From Mesobacillus persicus (GTDB lineage: Bacteria; Bacillota; Bacilli; Bacillales; Cytobacillaceae), in assembly GCF_900109925.1 (NCBI RefSeq), contig NZ_FOBW01000002.1:434001-498000 (forward strand): a DNA stretch of 64,000 nt. Direction: 5' to 3'. Both the position numbers and the translations under genes were made by a program. Positions within the stretch are counted from its first letter, which is position 1; each line of letters begins with the position of its first letter. Below are positions 36,541 through 45,279 of the stretch, in pieces. The notes under the pieces are model-generated. The model saw nothing but the letters and a program-made list of their open reading frames with translations. It was not told the DNA's origin and searched no databases.

Positions 36541-36993
36541 TATGCGCTGTAGGCTAAGCTTAACAACTTCGTCCTTCATAATAAAGCTATAGTGGGCTTC
36601 AAATCTTTCCGTCAGTAAATCACCACTCACCAAAACTGGACCGTTTGTTTCGAGGTAATCATGTTTTTCTACAAACTCGTTGATTTCTGCCAGGTAGATT
36701 CGTTTAATAAACGAAGATTGCAATCCTTTCACTTCGTATTCACCTAAGAATTGCAAGCTAGCCAGAATCCCTCCTGTTTCTTCAAAAACTTCACGGTTTG
36801 CCGCTTGCTCCAATGTCTCTCCTGCTTCCCGTTTCCCTCCAGGGAATTCCCAGCCTCTAGTTCTATGATCCGTCATTACCCAATTACCGTTATATTTGCT
36901 AATAACCAGTACATGGTCTGGTTCACGGTCAAAACCGTTTTCCTTAAACACGAATGTTACTTTTGAACCATTTGTATCACGAAAATGAATCAT
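36523..36993 (-). CDS. ytkD: Nudix hydrolase YtkD (8-oxo-dGTPase type)
   Basis: A 156-aa MutT-like enzyme. The Nudix box is complete: GGKREAGETLEQAANREVFE then ETGG (about residues 50-73). In B. subtilis YtkD cleans the nucleotide pool of oxidised dGTP and can remove RNA 5' phosphates. Convergent with ytlD; its 3' end is inside the shared hairpin. Confidence 0.92.
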   Translation of the reverse strand: MIHFRDTNGSKVTFVFKENGFDREPDHVLVISKYNGNWVMTDHRTRGWEFPGGKREAGETLEQAANREVFEETGGILASLQFLGEYEVKGLQSSFIKRIYLAEINEFVEKHDYLETNGPVLVSGDLLTERFEAHYSFIMKDEVVKLSLQRIETAGN

Positions 36994-37069
36994 TTAATCC
37001 TCCATTACATGCATATTCTTCTTTGTATGATTATACAATGAATGGAGAAAGGAGGGGAAATCTGCTAAA

Positions 37070-37387
37070 TCATTTAGGTAGGATGCCCATGCTTTCAATA
37101 TGCATTTTGGTTTCATCATCACCAAGTTGGTGAATCATTTCGTAGATTCTGACTAAACTTCGGTCCTGAGTATGGTTCTGCTTGTCATTATGGTACTCAA
37201 CAAAAGGGATATGAGCCCTCAAAAAATTCTCGACGCCTTCCGAATAGTTATAATCAAATTCTTCTCTTAACTGAGTGATTTCTTCATCGTTCGCTTCTAT
37301 TTTAAAACTCCACGTGGAGGCAGTAGAACTTTGAGAAATTTCACCGCTTCCAATATCAATGTAATACGTTTTTTTTCTTTCCTCCAT
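37070..37387 (-). CDS. uncharacterised protein (105 aa)
   Basis: Starts MEERKKTYYIDIGSGEISQ at ATG 37387 behind AAAGGAGTG. The protein is acidic and soluble with no membrane segment. A short beta N-terminal part is followed by helices (ITQLREEFDYNYSEGVENFL). I have seen such proteins annotated loosely as hydrolase or acyltransferase in Bacillus, but I see no catalytic motif to support that. It lies downstream of ytkD as a single gene. Confidence 0.7.
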   Translation of the reverse strand: MEERKKTYYIDIGSGEISQSSTASTWSFKIEANDEEITQLREEFDYNYSEGVENFLRAHIPFVEYHNDKQNHTQDRSLVRIYEMIHQLGDDETKMHIESMGILPK

Positions 37388-37441
37388 TGAAACTCACTCC
37401 TTTGCTTATGAGTTTCCCCAGCTTTATCGTTTAATAAACGA

Positions 37442-37625
37442 GGCTGTTTTTCGTAAAAATTATTGTTAAAATCCTAAAGCCGATTTTAACGCAAGCTAAG
37501 CTAGTTTGTGTGTTAAAGACAGTTTTCAGACTCTTTTCACAAATAACAAAAGCTATATTTGAGTGAAACAACGCGTAATTCCTCTGTATTTATTTCTAAA
37601 CGTAACAAAGTTTGAGAAAAGAGCC
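37442..37625. repeat. 184-bp MITE-like element with GGCTnTTTT ends
   Basis: Starts GGCTGTTTTTCG and ends GAGAAAAGAGCC, an inverted pair; AT-rich inside with no ORF. The same terminal sequence recurs at 38069 and 39430-39504. It explains most of the gap between 37388 and 37786. Confidence 0.55.
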
Positions 37626-37786
37626 ATAAACGAAGTTAAACCTTAAGTCTGCTTCCGTTTCATGTTAAAATTAAAGTAGTGATACGATTAAGGAATAAAC
37701 CAGTCTCGTGGAGGGTATCTACTAATAAATAAACACAAAGAAATGATGCGTCATGCTGAAAAAAACAAAGAAAAGGGGTGGAAAAA

Positions 37787-38044
37787 TTGAAATTGGTCGA
37801 TGAGCTATTTGAATTGTATCGAGATAAGCTAACAGGGGATGATGAGGATATTGATATGCTTGCCTTTGCTTTTCTTGAGGAAATGAACCGAGATGATTTA
37901 ATCCACATCATCAAAGAGCTAGATACTCAAGAGCTATATGATCTTATCGGGCTTTACTTAATCGAGAGTTTAAAGGGGAAGTTTGCACAAGAGGAATATG
38001 GACAAAGACGAGCCCCATTATTTCAATCACGTAATATTCATTAA
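37787..38044 (+). CDS. small acidic helical protein (85 aa, DUF6154-like)
   Basis: Product starts MKLVDELFELYRDKLTGDDEDID and is mostly helical and acidic. I choose TTG at 37787 because AAGGGGTGG stands five bases before it; the GTG at 37778 lies inside that site. The sequence recalls a small Bacillus family (DUF6154), recalled not searched. No enzyme motif. Confidence 0.7.
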   Translation: MKLVDELFELYRDKLTGDDEDIDMLAFAFLEEMNRDDLIHIIKELDTQELYDLIGLYLIESLKGKFAQEEYGQRRAPLFQSRNIH

Positions 38045-38068
38045 AACCTTCACTACATAAATAGATAA

Positions 38069-38092
38069 GGCTCTTTTCTTAAACATTGTTGC
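38069..38092. repeat. solo end of the MITE-like family
   Basis: GGCTCTTTTCTTAAACATTG is nearly identical to the left end of the element at 39430. No matching right end was found nearby. Confidence 0.5.
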
Positions 38093-38139
38093 TCTTAAAT
38101 CTAAATGGACTTTTTAGCTACAAAAACACCTATAAATAA

Positions 38140-38178
38140 AAAGCCTGCAGAACGATTTTGTCGTTTGCAGGCTTTTTT
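38140..38178. terminator. terminator between the 85-aa gene and dps
   Basis: AAAGCCTGCA / TGCAGGCTTT with a T run on the plus strand and an A/T-rich flank on the minus strand, so it may serve both convergent genes. Confidence 0.8.
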
Positions 38179-38180
38179 TA

Positions 38181-38618
38181 TTATCCCAGATACGCTTTGA
38201 ACATCCATAGATGCTTTCTTACACTTTTCTTTACACCTAAGAGCATGTCCGCGGTTCCTTCATCGTCCGCCTTCTCAGCAAGGTCAATACCGGCTTGTAG
38301 TTCATCCGCAATTTTAGATAAATCACCACTTAATGTTCTAACCATCTCTTCCTCATTTTCAGTGCCTGTTGCTTCTTCTATAAATGAAATTTCTAAGCAC
38401 TCTTTTAGAGTCCCTACTGGCTTCCCTTCAAGCGCTAAAATTCTTTCTGCAAATTCGTCAATTACTACTGCTGCCTCATTATAAAGTTCCTCGAACTTTG
38501 CATGTAAAGTAAAGAAATGCGGGCCTTTTACATACCAATGATAATTATGCAACTTTGTGTACAAAACAGTCCAAGTTGCGACATGCTTGTTTACTGATTG
38601 AATAAGTTCTGTTGACAT
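38181..38618 (-). CDS. dps: Dps-family ferritin-like protein
   Basis: A 145-aa miniferritin that oxidises and stores iron with peroxide and protects DNA. The inter-subunit ferroxidase residues are in KLHNYHWYVKGPHFFTLHAKFEE and VIDEFAERI (two His, Asp, Glu). ATG at 38618 follows AGGAGG. It sits near luxS and ytzI, as in B. subtilis. Confidence 0.95.
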   Translation of the reverse strand: MSTELIQSVNKHVATWTVLYTKLHNYHWYVKGPHFFTLHAKFEELYNEAAVVIDEFAERILALEGKPVGTLKECLEISFIEEATGTENEEEMVRTLSGDLSKIADELQAGIDLAEKADDEGTADMLLGVKKSVRKHLWMFKAYLG

Positions 38619-38741
38619 TATATATCATCCTCCTATTATTTTGTATTCCCCCATATGGACAAGCTAAACATTTTAAGCTCTTTCCTAGGTTGAATGAAAA
38701 AAAACATGCTAAAATCATTTTGAGGCAAAGGAGGGATTTTT

Positions 38742-38897
38742 ATGCTCACCGTTCTTATTATTTCTATGATTATCATCTTTGTCGTACTTCTTCTTGCTGT
38801 TTTAACGACATCTAAAGCCTATAAATACGAGCACAAAGTAGATTCACTTGAAGACAATCCCCATCTCCAGGAAGACGAACACAACCAAAAAAAATAA
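38742..38897 (+). CDS. ytzI: YtzI-like small membrane protein (51 aa)
   Basis: Short gene: ATG at 38742 after AAGGAGGG, stop TAA at 38895-38897. One membrane helix (LTVLIISMIIIFVVLLLAVL) is followed by a polar tail ending in NQKK. Size, topology and position between dps and luxS match YtzI of B. subtilis. A perfect terminator starts at its stop codon. Function unknown. Confidence 0.82.
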   Translation: MLTVLIISMIIIFVVLLLAVLTTSKAYKYEHKVDSLEDNPHLQEDEHNQKK

Positions 38898-38932
38898 CGA
38901 AGCCAGTTGTACTGGCTTCGTTATTTTTTATG
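38896..38932. terminator. terminator between ytzI and luxS
   Basis: AACGAAGCCAGT / ACTGGCTTCGTT stem with T runs on both strands; serves both convergent genes. Confidence 0.88.
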
Positions 38933-39401
38933 CAAATACCTGCTTTAGTTCTTCTTTACTCTGTGTTAGCCAGAAGTTCATTAAACGCTTTGCGCCATCA
39001 AGATCATGAAGTTTAGCTTGGCCACATTGTTTCTCATTTGCTGCAGGAATCTCTGTGATTTCAACAGCTGCTTTCATTGTATCCTCTAGTAGATCAATAA
39101 CCTCTTCTAGCGATGGAGTCCCACTTACTACTAGATAATATCCGGTCTGGCACCCCATTGGCGAGATATCAATAATTTCAAAATGGCTGTGTTTTTCAGC
39201 ATGTTCACGGAGGTTAAAAGCGAGCAAATGCTCCAGAGTATGTATTGTATCTGGCTTCATGGCCTGTTTATTAGGCTGGCAGAATCGAATATCATATTTA
39301 TTTACTACTCCGTCGCTTCCTACCTTATGAACACCACAGTGTCTTACATAAGGGGCTTTTACGGCGTTATGATCAAGATCAAAGCTTTCAACTGAAGGCA
39401 T
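38928..39401 (-). CDS. luxS: S-ribosylhomocysteine lyase
   Basis: Cleaves S-ribosylhomocysteine to homocysteine and DPD, the AI-2 precursor, in SAM recycling. 157 aa, usual length. The metal site is HTLEH (His54, His58) with a later cysteine in [14 protein letters not shown]; the catalytic cysteine is in the [17 protein letters not shown] set. ATG follows AAGGAGTG. Confidence 0.98.
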   Translation of the reverse strand: MPSVESFDLDHNAVKAPYVRHCGVHKVGSDGVVNKYDIRFCQPNKQAMKPDTIHTLEHLLAFNLREHAEKHSHFEIIDISPMGCQTGYYLVVSGTPSLEEVIDLLEDTMKAAVEITEIPAANEKQCGQAKLHDLDGAKRLMNFWLTQSKEELKQVFA

Positions 39402-39429
39402 ATCTATTCACTCCTTAACATTTCTAGTT

Positions 39430-39504
39430 GGCTCTTTTCTAAAACATTGTTGCTTCTTAAGCTGAATATTAAAGTTCTGGGCTATCTCTATACAGAAAAC
39501 AGCC
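39430..39504. repeat. 75-bp MITE-like element
   Basis: Ends GGCTCTTTTCT and AGAAAACAGCC are inverted repeats with one mismatch; no coding capacity. Same family as 37442-37625. Confidence 0.55.
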
Positions 39505-39729
39505 TTCTTTTTTATCATACATGAAATAATATTATTCCACTAGTCTGTTTTTTTTGAATTTATTTTTATTCATAAAATTAGTTGTTGGTTTGCTATTCCA
39601 AACAACTTATGTTTAATAAAGTTTTAGAAGTAATGAAACAGCCTGTCACTACAAGGCAGCGATTTAATTTCCTAATAGATAGAATTATGATATGGTATTT
39701 ACAATTAAAACAGGTTGGAGTGATAAAAG

Positions 39730-39984
39730 GTGTTAAAGAAACTTATGCTTGCTGTCATTCGTTTTTACCAAGTCGTTATCTCCCCAATAAAGCCACCGAC
39801 TTGCCGTTTTTATCCTACCTGCTCTCATTATGGATTAGAGGCAGTGAAAAAGTTCGGCCCATTTAAGGGAGGATGGTTAACTTTAGTTAGGATAATGAAA
39901 TGTCATCCTTTTAACCCAGGTGGATTTGATTATGTCCCTGATGAGTGGTCGAAACGAAAAAAGATTAAACCTCATAACCACTAG
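39730..39984 (+). CDS. yidD: membrane protein insertion efficiency factor YidD
   Basis: An 84-aa membrane-associated protein (ytjA in B. subtilis). The family motif reads [17 protein letters not shown], with NPGGFDYVP near the end. GTG start at 39730 after GGAGTG. Its last 20 bp overlap the end of the convergent carbonic anhydrase gene. Confidence 0.95.
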   Translation: MLKKLMLAVIRFYQVVISPIKPPTCRFYPTCSHYGLEAVKKFGPFKGGWLTLVRIMKCHPFNPGGFDYVPDEWSKRKKIKPHNH

Positions 39985-40528
39985 TTACTAAATCGAGTTT
40001 TCCTGTTTTGGGGTCAATAACCAATCCATGAACCGGAATATCTTTCGCCATTAATGGATGATTTCGAATAACATCTACACTGTGAGCCACGCTCTCATTT
40101 ACATTTTCAAAACCATGTAACCAATCGTTTACCTTAATACCCGAGTAAGTCAGTGTTTCAAAAACCTCCTCTTGTATGCCGCGCTTTCTCATTTCCTCCA
40201 TTATTCCAGCCGGCTTCATTCCACTCATACCACAATCATGGTGCCCAATGACGAGTACTTCTTTTGCCTGTAGCTGGTAAACCGCCACTAGGAGGCTTCG
40301 CATTATACTTCCAAAAGGGTGTGAAACAAGTGCTCCAGCATTTTTAACAATTTTCACATCCCCATTTTTAACATTTAAGGCATTAGGTAATAACTCTAGT
40401 AGTCTCGTATCCATACAGGTCAAAATAACCATTTTTTTAATTGGAAATTTACCTGTCTCAAACTGCTCATACTTTTTCTCAGCCACAAATGATGTATTAA
40501 AACTTAATATATCTTCAAGCAACCTCAT
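39965..40528 (-). CDS. ytiB: beta-class carbonic anhydrase YtiB
   Basis: Interconverts CO2 and bicarbonate. The zinc ligands are in CMDTRL (Cys with its partner Asp/Arg) and HHDCGMSG (His and Cys). 187 aa, the usual length for this small beta-CA group. ATG after GAAGGTAGGGTG. Convergent with yidD. Confidence 0.93.
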   Translation of the reverse strand: MRLLEDILSFNTSFVAEKKYEQFETGKFPIKKMVILTCMDTRLLELLPNALNVKNGDVKIVKNAGALVSHPFGSIMRSLLVAVYQLQAKEVLVIGHHDCGMSGMKPAGIMEEMRKRGIQEEVFETLTYSGIKVNDWLHGFENVNESVAHSVDVIRNHPLMAKDIPVHGLVIDPKTGKLDLVTSGYEV

Positions 40529-40638
40529 AGTATCACCCTACCTTCATTAAACTAATCATATAAATAGAATACAGCAAATTTTACCCAATTTAAATTAATC
40601 TTGCTTTTATACTGATTTTTAGGTAAGATACATAAAGT

Positions 40639-40659
40639 AAATCGTAATCATTACGGATT
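40639..40659. promoter_or_regulatory. Zur box upstream of the zinc-binding lipoprotein gene
   Basis: The core TCGTAATCATTACG sits in an AAAT/GATT context and matches the Bacillus Zur operator at 19 of 21 bases. It lies about 50 bp before the start codon, where zinc-loaded Zur would repress. Confidence 0.85.
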
Positions 40660-40709
40660 AGAACAAACAACTATTTTATTTTCCTTATATTTTGAACTGG
40701 GGGCTTATG

Positions 40710-42014
40710 ATGAAAAAATCTATCTTATTCGGGGGCTTTATACTAATCATTAGTATTTTTCTGTCAGGTTGTTCAGAACAACCAACTGAGACAAAGAATC
40801 CTGATTTATTAAATGTGTACACAACTGTATATCCGTTAGAGTATTTCACCGAAAGAATTGGTGGTACTTATGTCGAGGTGGAATCTATTTACCCACCTGG
40901 TGCTGATGAGCATACTTTTGAACCTTCTCAAAAGGATATGATTAAACTTGCTGAATCCGACTTGTTTATTTTTATTGGTCTTGGTCTTGAAGGCTTTGTC
41001 GAGAAAGCTAAGGGCACTTTAAAAACCGAAGATGTTACGATGCTCGCAGCCGGTGAGAGAATTCATTTCGAGGACTCTATAGATCATGAGGATGAGAACC
41101 ATGGGGAATCAAGTCATGGAGACGAAAATCACGAAGCTGATGCTCATGATGACGGTAGCCACGAGGAAGCAGGGCATGAAGACCAAAATCATGGAGCTGA
41201 TGCTCATGGTGACGGTAGCCATGAGGAGGCAGGACATGAAGACGAAAATCATGAAGCTGACGCTCATGGTGACGGTAGCCATGAGGAGGCAGGACATGAA
41301 GACGAAAATCATGAAGCTGACGCTCATGGTGACGGTAGCCATGAGGAGGCAGGACATGAAGACGAAAATCATGAAGCTGACGCTCATGGTGACGGTAGCC
41401 ATGAGGAGGCAGGACATGAAGGCGAAAATCACGAAGCTGACGCTCATGGTGAAACGGAACATGAAGGAGAACATAACCATAACCACGGGGATATTGACCC
41501 TCATGTTTGGATTGATCCTGTATATGCCAAAGATCTAGCAGCAGCGATAAAAGATCAGCTAATTTTGGAACTACCATCTCATGAAGAAACTTTCAATGAG
41601 AATTATCAGGCTCTAATTAAAGATTTAGATAAATTAAATTCCCAATTTAACGAAATGGTCACCTCCGCTAAACACCATGAAATAATCGTCTCCCACTCAG
41701 CCTTTGGGTATTGGGAAGAGCGTTATGGGATAGAACAAATTAGTATTTCTGGAATGTCTACAACAAGTGAACCTTCCCAAAAGGAACTACAAAATCTAAT
41801 TGATCATGGCAAAAAAGCAGAACTGAAATATGTACTCTTCGAACAAAATTTCCAATCAAGGCTTGGAGAAGCAGTGCAAAAGGAGCTTGGAGCAAAATCT
41901 CTTACCTTACACAATTTATCTGTATTAACGGAAGAAGATCTTAACAACGGTGAGACCTATTTTAGTTTAATGGAAAAGAATTTGGAGACGCTGAAAAAAG
42001 CATTAAATGATTAA
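40710..42014 (+). CDS. znuA: zinc ABC transporter substrate-binding lipoprotein with His-rich repeats
   Basis: Extracellular zinc binder of the ZnuA/AdcA cluster A-I family, about 434 aa. Lipobox LSGC; zinc ligands are expected in GADEHTFEP, HVWIDP and ISHS-type (IVSHSAFGY) motifs. The usual His-rich loop is enlarged here into five 20-residue repeats of type GHEDENHEADAHGDGSHEEA (about residues 135-248). I use ATG at 40710; ATG at 40707 or a TTG at 40692 are possible. No permease or ATPase gene is beside it, so it is an orphan. Control by Zur is likely. Confidence 0.92.
   Translation: MKKSILFGGFILIISIFLSGCSEQPTETKNPDLLNVYTTVYPLEYFTERIGGTYVEVESIYPPGADEHTFEPSQKDMIKLAESDLFIFIGLGLEGFVEKAKGTLKTEDVTMLAAGERIHFEDSIDHEDENHGESSHGDENHEADAHDDGSHEEAGHEDQNHGADAHGDGSHEEAGHEDENHEADAHGDGSHEEAGHEDENHEADAHGDGSHEEAGHEDENHEADAHGDGSHEEAGHEGENHEADAHGETEHEGEHNHNHGDIDPHVWIDPVYAKDLAAAIKDQLILELPSHEETFNENYQALIKDLDKLNSQFNEMVTSAKHHEIIVSHSAFGYWEERYGIEQISISGMSTTSEPSQKELQNLIDHGKKAELKYVLFEQNFQSRLGEAVQKELGAKSLTLHNLSVLTEEDLNNGETYFSLMEKNLETLKKALND
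41104..41450 (+). repeat. 60-bp in-frame tandem repeats in znuA
   Basis: Five to six 60-bp units; the copies around 41221-41400 are identical or nearly so. They encode alternating His, Asp and Glu. Near-identity implies recent copy-number change. The long open frames on other frames here are produced by the repeat. Confidence 0.92.
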
Positions 42015-42017
42015 TGA

Positions 42018-42048
42018 AAACCACCTTTCGATAGAGAGGTGGCTTTCT
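42018..42048 (+). terminator. hairpin after znuA
   Basis: CCACCT / AGGTGG stem followed by CTTTCT; moderate T tract. Confidence 0.5.
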
Positions 42049-42131
42049 GCCTAATATTGTTAAGGTTATTCTACTTCAATAAGCAGAAAATAATCTTGTA
42101 TCATGCCAACCATATAAGAGGAGTGATACAA

Positions 42132-42299
42132 ATGGCAAAAGATGTACTTTGTGAAGTGAATAACTGTCAATTCTGGGCTCAGGGAAATCTTTGTAGTGCA
42201 GACAGTATTTATGTGGTAAGCCATACAGGAGAGACTGCTGAAAATAGCAGAGGAACTGATTGTAAGACATTTGAGCCAATTGAAGAAACATTAAGCTAA
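42132..42299 (+). CDS. DUF1540 domain protein (55 aa)
   Basis: Product MAKDVLCEVNNCQFWAQGN, with cysteines at C7, C12, C18 and C41. The pattern C-x4-C-x5-C...C is that of DUF1540, likely a small metal-binding domain. Start ATG 42132 behind AGAGGAGTG; the longer frame from 42039 has no site. Its position after znuA is suggestive, but no Zur box is seen before it. Confidence 0.85.
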   Translation: MAKDVLCEVNNCQFWAQGNLCSADSIYVVSHTGETAENSRGTDCKTFEPIEETLS

Positions 42300-42485
42300 C
42301 TCAAGAAGTAAACAGGTGGCCCTTGGCTGCCTGTTGTTTATGATTGGCACTGTTCTTTTCTTACGAGAACAGCCTGTTTATTACTCTGCCAAGTTCCCAT
42401 CGGGCCGAATAATTCAGAGTCGATCTGGATACAGAGAACGAACACAATTATCCACACCCTTAAACTTTTACCAATTCCTTAGCAA

Positions 42486-42516
42486 TAAAAAAACAGCCCC
42501 GTCAATCAAGGACTGC
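42486..42516 (-). terminator. terminator of menEC
   Basis: On the minus strand AGCAGTCC pairs with GGGGCTGTT, followed by a T run, right after the menC stop. Confidence 0.7.
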
Positions 42517-42519
42517 TAC

Positions 42520-43626
42520 TCAAAACAAGAAAATTTCTTCATGTATCGTAACTTTTTTCATTCTTTCTTTATTTATCTGAAAACCAATACCTGATTCCTT
42601 TGGAATACTAATATAACCGTTTTTAACTTTAACTTCCGGATCAATAATATCTTCATCCCAATATCGATTAGAACCAGAGATATCACCTGGAATTGTAAAT
42701 CCCGGTAAGGACGCCAGTGCGATATTATGTGCTCTGGAAATACCGAACTCAATCATCCCACCACACCAAACAGGAATCCCTTTTTCTTTACAGAAATCAT
42801 GTATTCTCTTGGCTGTTGCAAGGCCGCCAACCCTACCAATTTTTATATTTATCACCTTACAACTCCCTAGTTGTACAGCCTTTCGGGCATCATCAAAGGT
42901 AACAATACTTTCATCTAAACAAATCGGAGTGGTTAATTCCCTTTGAACAACGGAATGGTCTACGATATCGTCAAAAGCTAATGGCTGCTCAATCATTAAC
43001 AGATTATATTCATCAAGTGCTTTTAATCTATCTATATCTTCCAAAGAGTAAGCTGAGTTAGCATCAGCCATTAGTACCAGAGAAGGAAACCTCTTCCGTA
43101 GTTCAGGTACATAAACAAGATCATTCTCTGGTGAAATCTTTATTTTCACCCGTGTATATCCTTCCGCTAAGTAGTTTTCTGTTTGTTTAATAGCCTCAGG
43201 CAATGAAGATGTTGCAACTACCACGCCGGCAGGTATTTCACTCGCATTACTGCCCAACAAATTCGAAAGGGTGACGTTCTGTCTCTTTGCATGTAAGTCC
43301 CATAGAGCAGTTTCTAGAGCAGCTTTCGCCATATGATTTCGACGAAAGACACTAAATCGATCTATTACTTCTAGCGGATGTTGAGCAGGAGATTGCTTTA
43401 GTAATGGGATAAGATAATCCTTCAGCATGTGATAGGAGGTATTGACCGTTTCTTCCGTATACCAAGGGGAAGAAAAAGCCACCCCTTCCCCATATCCTTG
43501 AAATCCATCTTTCCCAGTCACTTCAACTATAATCGCCTCACGTTCTGTGACCGTTTCTAGATGACTACTAAACGGGGCTTTTAGAGGCATACTTATGATT
43601 GACAACTTGATTGAATGAATATTCAT
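42520..43626 (-). CDS. menC: o-succinylbenzoate synthase
   Basis: Enolase-superfamily enzyme (368 aa) that dehydrates SHCHC to o-succinylbenzoate in menaquinone synthesis. The catalytic KxK is in TRVKIKIS; metal ligands are in LMADANSAY, MIEQPL and CLDES; the second lysine is in NIKIGRVGG. ATG at 43626 lies two bases after the menE stop, with AAAGGAG inside menE. Confidence 0.95.
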   Translation of the reverse strand: MNIHSIKLSIISMPLKAPFSSHLETVTEREAIIVEVTGKDGFQGYGEGVAFSSPWYTEETVNTSYHMLKDYLIPLLKQSPAQHPLEVIDRFSVFRRNHMAKAALETALWDLHAKRQNVTLSNLLGSNASEIPAGVVVATSSLPEAIKQTENYLAEGYTRVKIKISPENDLVYVPELRKRFPSLVLMADANSAYSLEDIDRLKALDEYNLLMIEQPLAFDDIVDHSVVQRELTTPICLDESIVTFDDARKAVQLGSCKVINIKIGRVGGLATAKRIHDFCKEKGIPVWCGGMIEFGISRAHNIALASLPGFTIPGDISGSNRYWDEDIIDPEVKVKNGYISIPKESGIGFQINKERMKKVTIHEEIFLF

Positions 43627-43628
43627 TC

Positions 43629-45116
43629 TTAAGAATGCTCCTTTTTTACCATTTCACGGAGATTTTTCCTCAGTAACTTTTTTGAAGCGTTACGTGGCAA
43701 TTCCTCCACAAATCTAAAGACCTTAGGAACTTTATACTTTGCAAGCAATTTGGTACAAAACTCGATAAGCTCTCCCTCTGATAGATTCGTGTTTCCCTTT
43801 GCTACAATGAATGCGCCTGGAACTTGACCCCATTTAGAATCTGTAAAACCGATAACTCCAGCATCCGCTATATCCGGGTGCGACATCAGCACGCCCTCTA
43901 TCTCAGCTGGATATATATTTTCTCCTCCAGATATAATTAAGTCGGAGCGGCGGTCTAGTACATATAAAAACCCTTCAGCGTCTAAATAGCCGATATCCCC
44001 TGTATGAAACCAACCATTTTTAATACTTTCACTGGTTTCCAAAACACGATTTAAGTAACCAATTGTTACATTTGGCCCTTTTACCACAATTTCTCCCTCA
44101 GAATGATTGGACACTTCTTCCCCATTTTTCCCAATAATTTTTATTTGGTTTGGAAATAATGCTTTTCCAGCCGATCCAAGCTTTGAAAGACTATATTCTG
44201 GGGCCAAAGTCGCAAATTGGGAAGCTGTTTCGGTCATCCCATACGATTGGTAGACAGGTATTCCTTTTTCTTTACAATCTTCTAGCAAGGAGAGCGGAGC
44301 GGGACCACCTCCTAGTAACATGCAACGAAAGTGTCCTGGTAGTTGATTGACCTCTAGGCGCTCATTTATCCTAAGAAGCATCGTACTAACCACAGACATG
44401 GTTGTTACCCGATATTTTAAAATATCTTCAATAGCAGCTTTTTCATTAAAGGTTTGATGGAGTACAACAGTCATTCCATAGATTACACTTTTCATTAGAA
44501 TTGAATAACCGCTAATATGAAAAATGGGAACCGCACAAAGCCAGCGATCCTCATCGCTTAGCCCGATATTTAGAGCAGAGGCAGTCGCACTCCACCAATG
44601 GTTTCCGAAGGTTTGCAAAACTCCTTTCGGATGACCAGTCGTCCCCGAAGTGTACATAATCGTTGTCACATCGTCTAAGTCGAATTCATTTTCAATAAAA
44701 GCTTCAGCCACTTCCAACTGAAATAGCTCTTCTTTCTCAATTACAGCACGAGGAAAAGTCTTTTTGATCTCAGTTATTTTATTCGCAAACGCATTTTCAT
44801 ATAAAAGCACGTCCACTTCTGAATCCTCGAGCTGCCATAGGAGTTCTTCTGAAGTCAGTCGGTTATTTAAGATGACTGCTCTAACGCCTAGCATCTGCAA
44901 TGCATATAAAATCATAACTGAGTCTTTGTGGTTGGATAATAATACCCCAGCCGTGCTTTCTTTCTTTAAGCCAATTGAACAAAGTTGACCCGCTATTTCC
45001 CTGGAATATTCAAAAAGCTGTCTAAATGTATAATTCGTTTCTTCAAAAATCAATGCTACCCGATCGGGGGTTAAATCCGCACGTTTCTTGAGAAAGTTAG
45101 GGACAAGCTGTTTCAT
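43629..45116 (-). CDS. menE: o-succinylbenzoate-CoA ligase
   Basis: Acyl-CoA synthetase (495 aa) that activates o-succinylbenzoate. The AMP-binding P-loop is YTSGTTGHPKGV; later motifs are YGMTET, HTGDIGYLD and the C-terminal NASKKLLRK lysine. It starts a separate menEC unit, 160 bp after menB. Confidence 0.96.
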   Translation of the reverse strand: MKQLVPNFLKKRADLTPDRVALIFEETNYTFRQLFEYSREIAGQLCSIGLKKESTAGVLLSNHKDSVMILYALQMLGVRAVILNNRLTSEELLWQLEDSEVDVLLYENAFANKITEIKKTFPRAVIEKEELFQLEVAEAFIENEFDLDDVTTIMYTSGTTGHPKGVLQTFGNHWWSATASALNIGLSDEDRWLCAVPIFHISGYSILMKSVIYGMTVVLHQTFNEKAAIEDILKYRVTTMSVVSTMLLRINERLEVNQLPGHFRCMLLGGGPAPLSLLEDCKEKGIPVYQSYGMTETASQFATLAPEYSLSKLGSAGKALFPNQIKIIGKNGEEVSNHSEGEIVVKGPNVTIGYLNRVLETSESIKNGWFHTGDIGYLDAEGFLYVLDRRSDLIISGGENIYPAEIEGVLMSHPDIADAGVIGFTDSKWGQVPGAFIVAKGNTNLSEGELIEFCTKLLAKYKVPKVFRFVEELPRNASKKLLRKNLREMVKKEHS

Positions 45117-45146
45117 AGAATAAAAAACACTCCAATTTTAGAAAAG

Positions 45147-45185
45147 CACAAAAGCCTAGGTTCACAAGCCAACAGTTTTTGTGCT
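45147..45185 (-). terminator. hairpin between menB and menE
   Basis: AGCACAAAA / TTTTGTGCT stem, followed by TTTTC on the minus strand, about 30 bp before menE. It could be an attenuator. Confidence 0.45.
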
Positions 45186-45226
45186 AAACGTTTCTTAAAA
45201 TCAAACTTTTTACACTTTTATAGTAG

Positions 45227-45261
45227 AAAAGAGCTTGATGGAAATCCACCAAGCTGCTTTT
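45227..45261 (-). terminator. terminator after menB
   Basis: GCTTGGTGG / CCATCAAGC stem with CTTTTC at the end on the minus strand. It partly separates menFDHB from menEC. Confidence 0.65.
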
Positions 45262-45279
45262 ATACGATTATTTAGCTTA

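Noticed and set aside
41077-41577. Long antisense and out-of-frame open frames in znuA
   Set aside because: Produced by the 60-bp repeat, which lacks stops in several frames. The lipoprotein frame has signal peptide, lipobox and family motifs on both sides.
42316-42519. Open frame between the DUF1540 gene and menC
   Set aside because: No ribosome site, low-complexity product, and it crosses the menC terminator.
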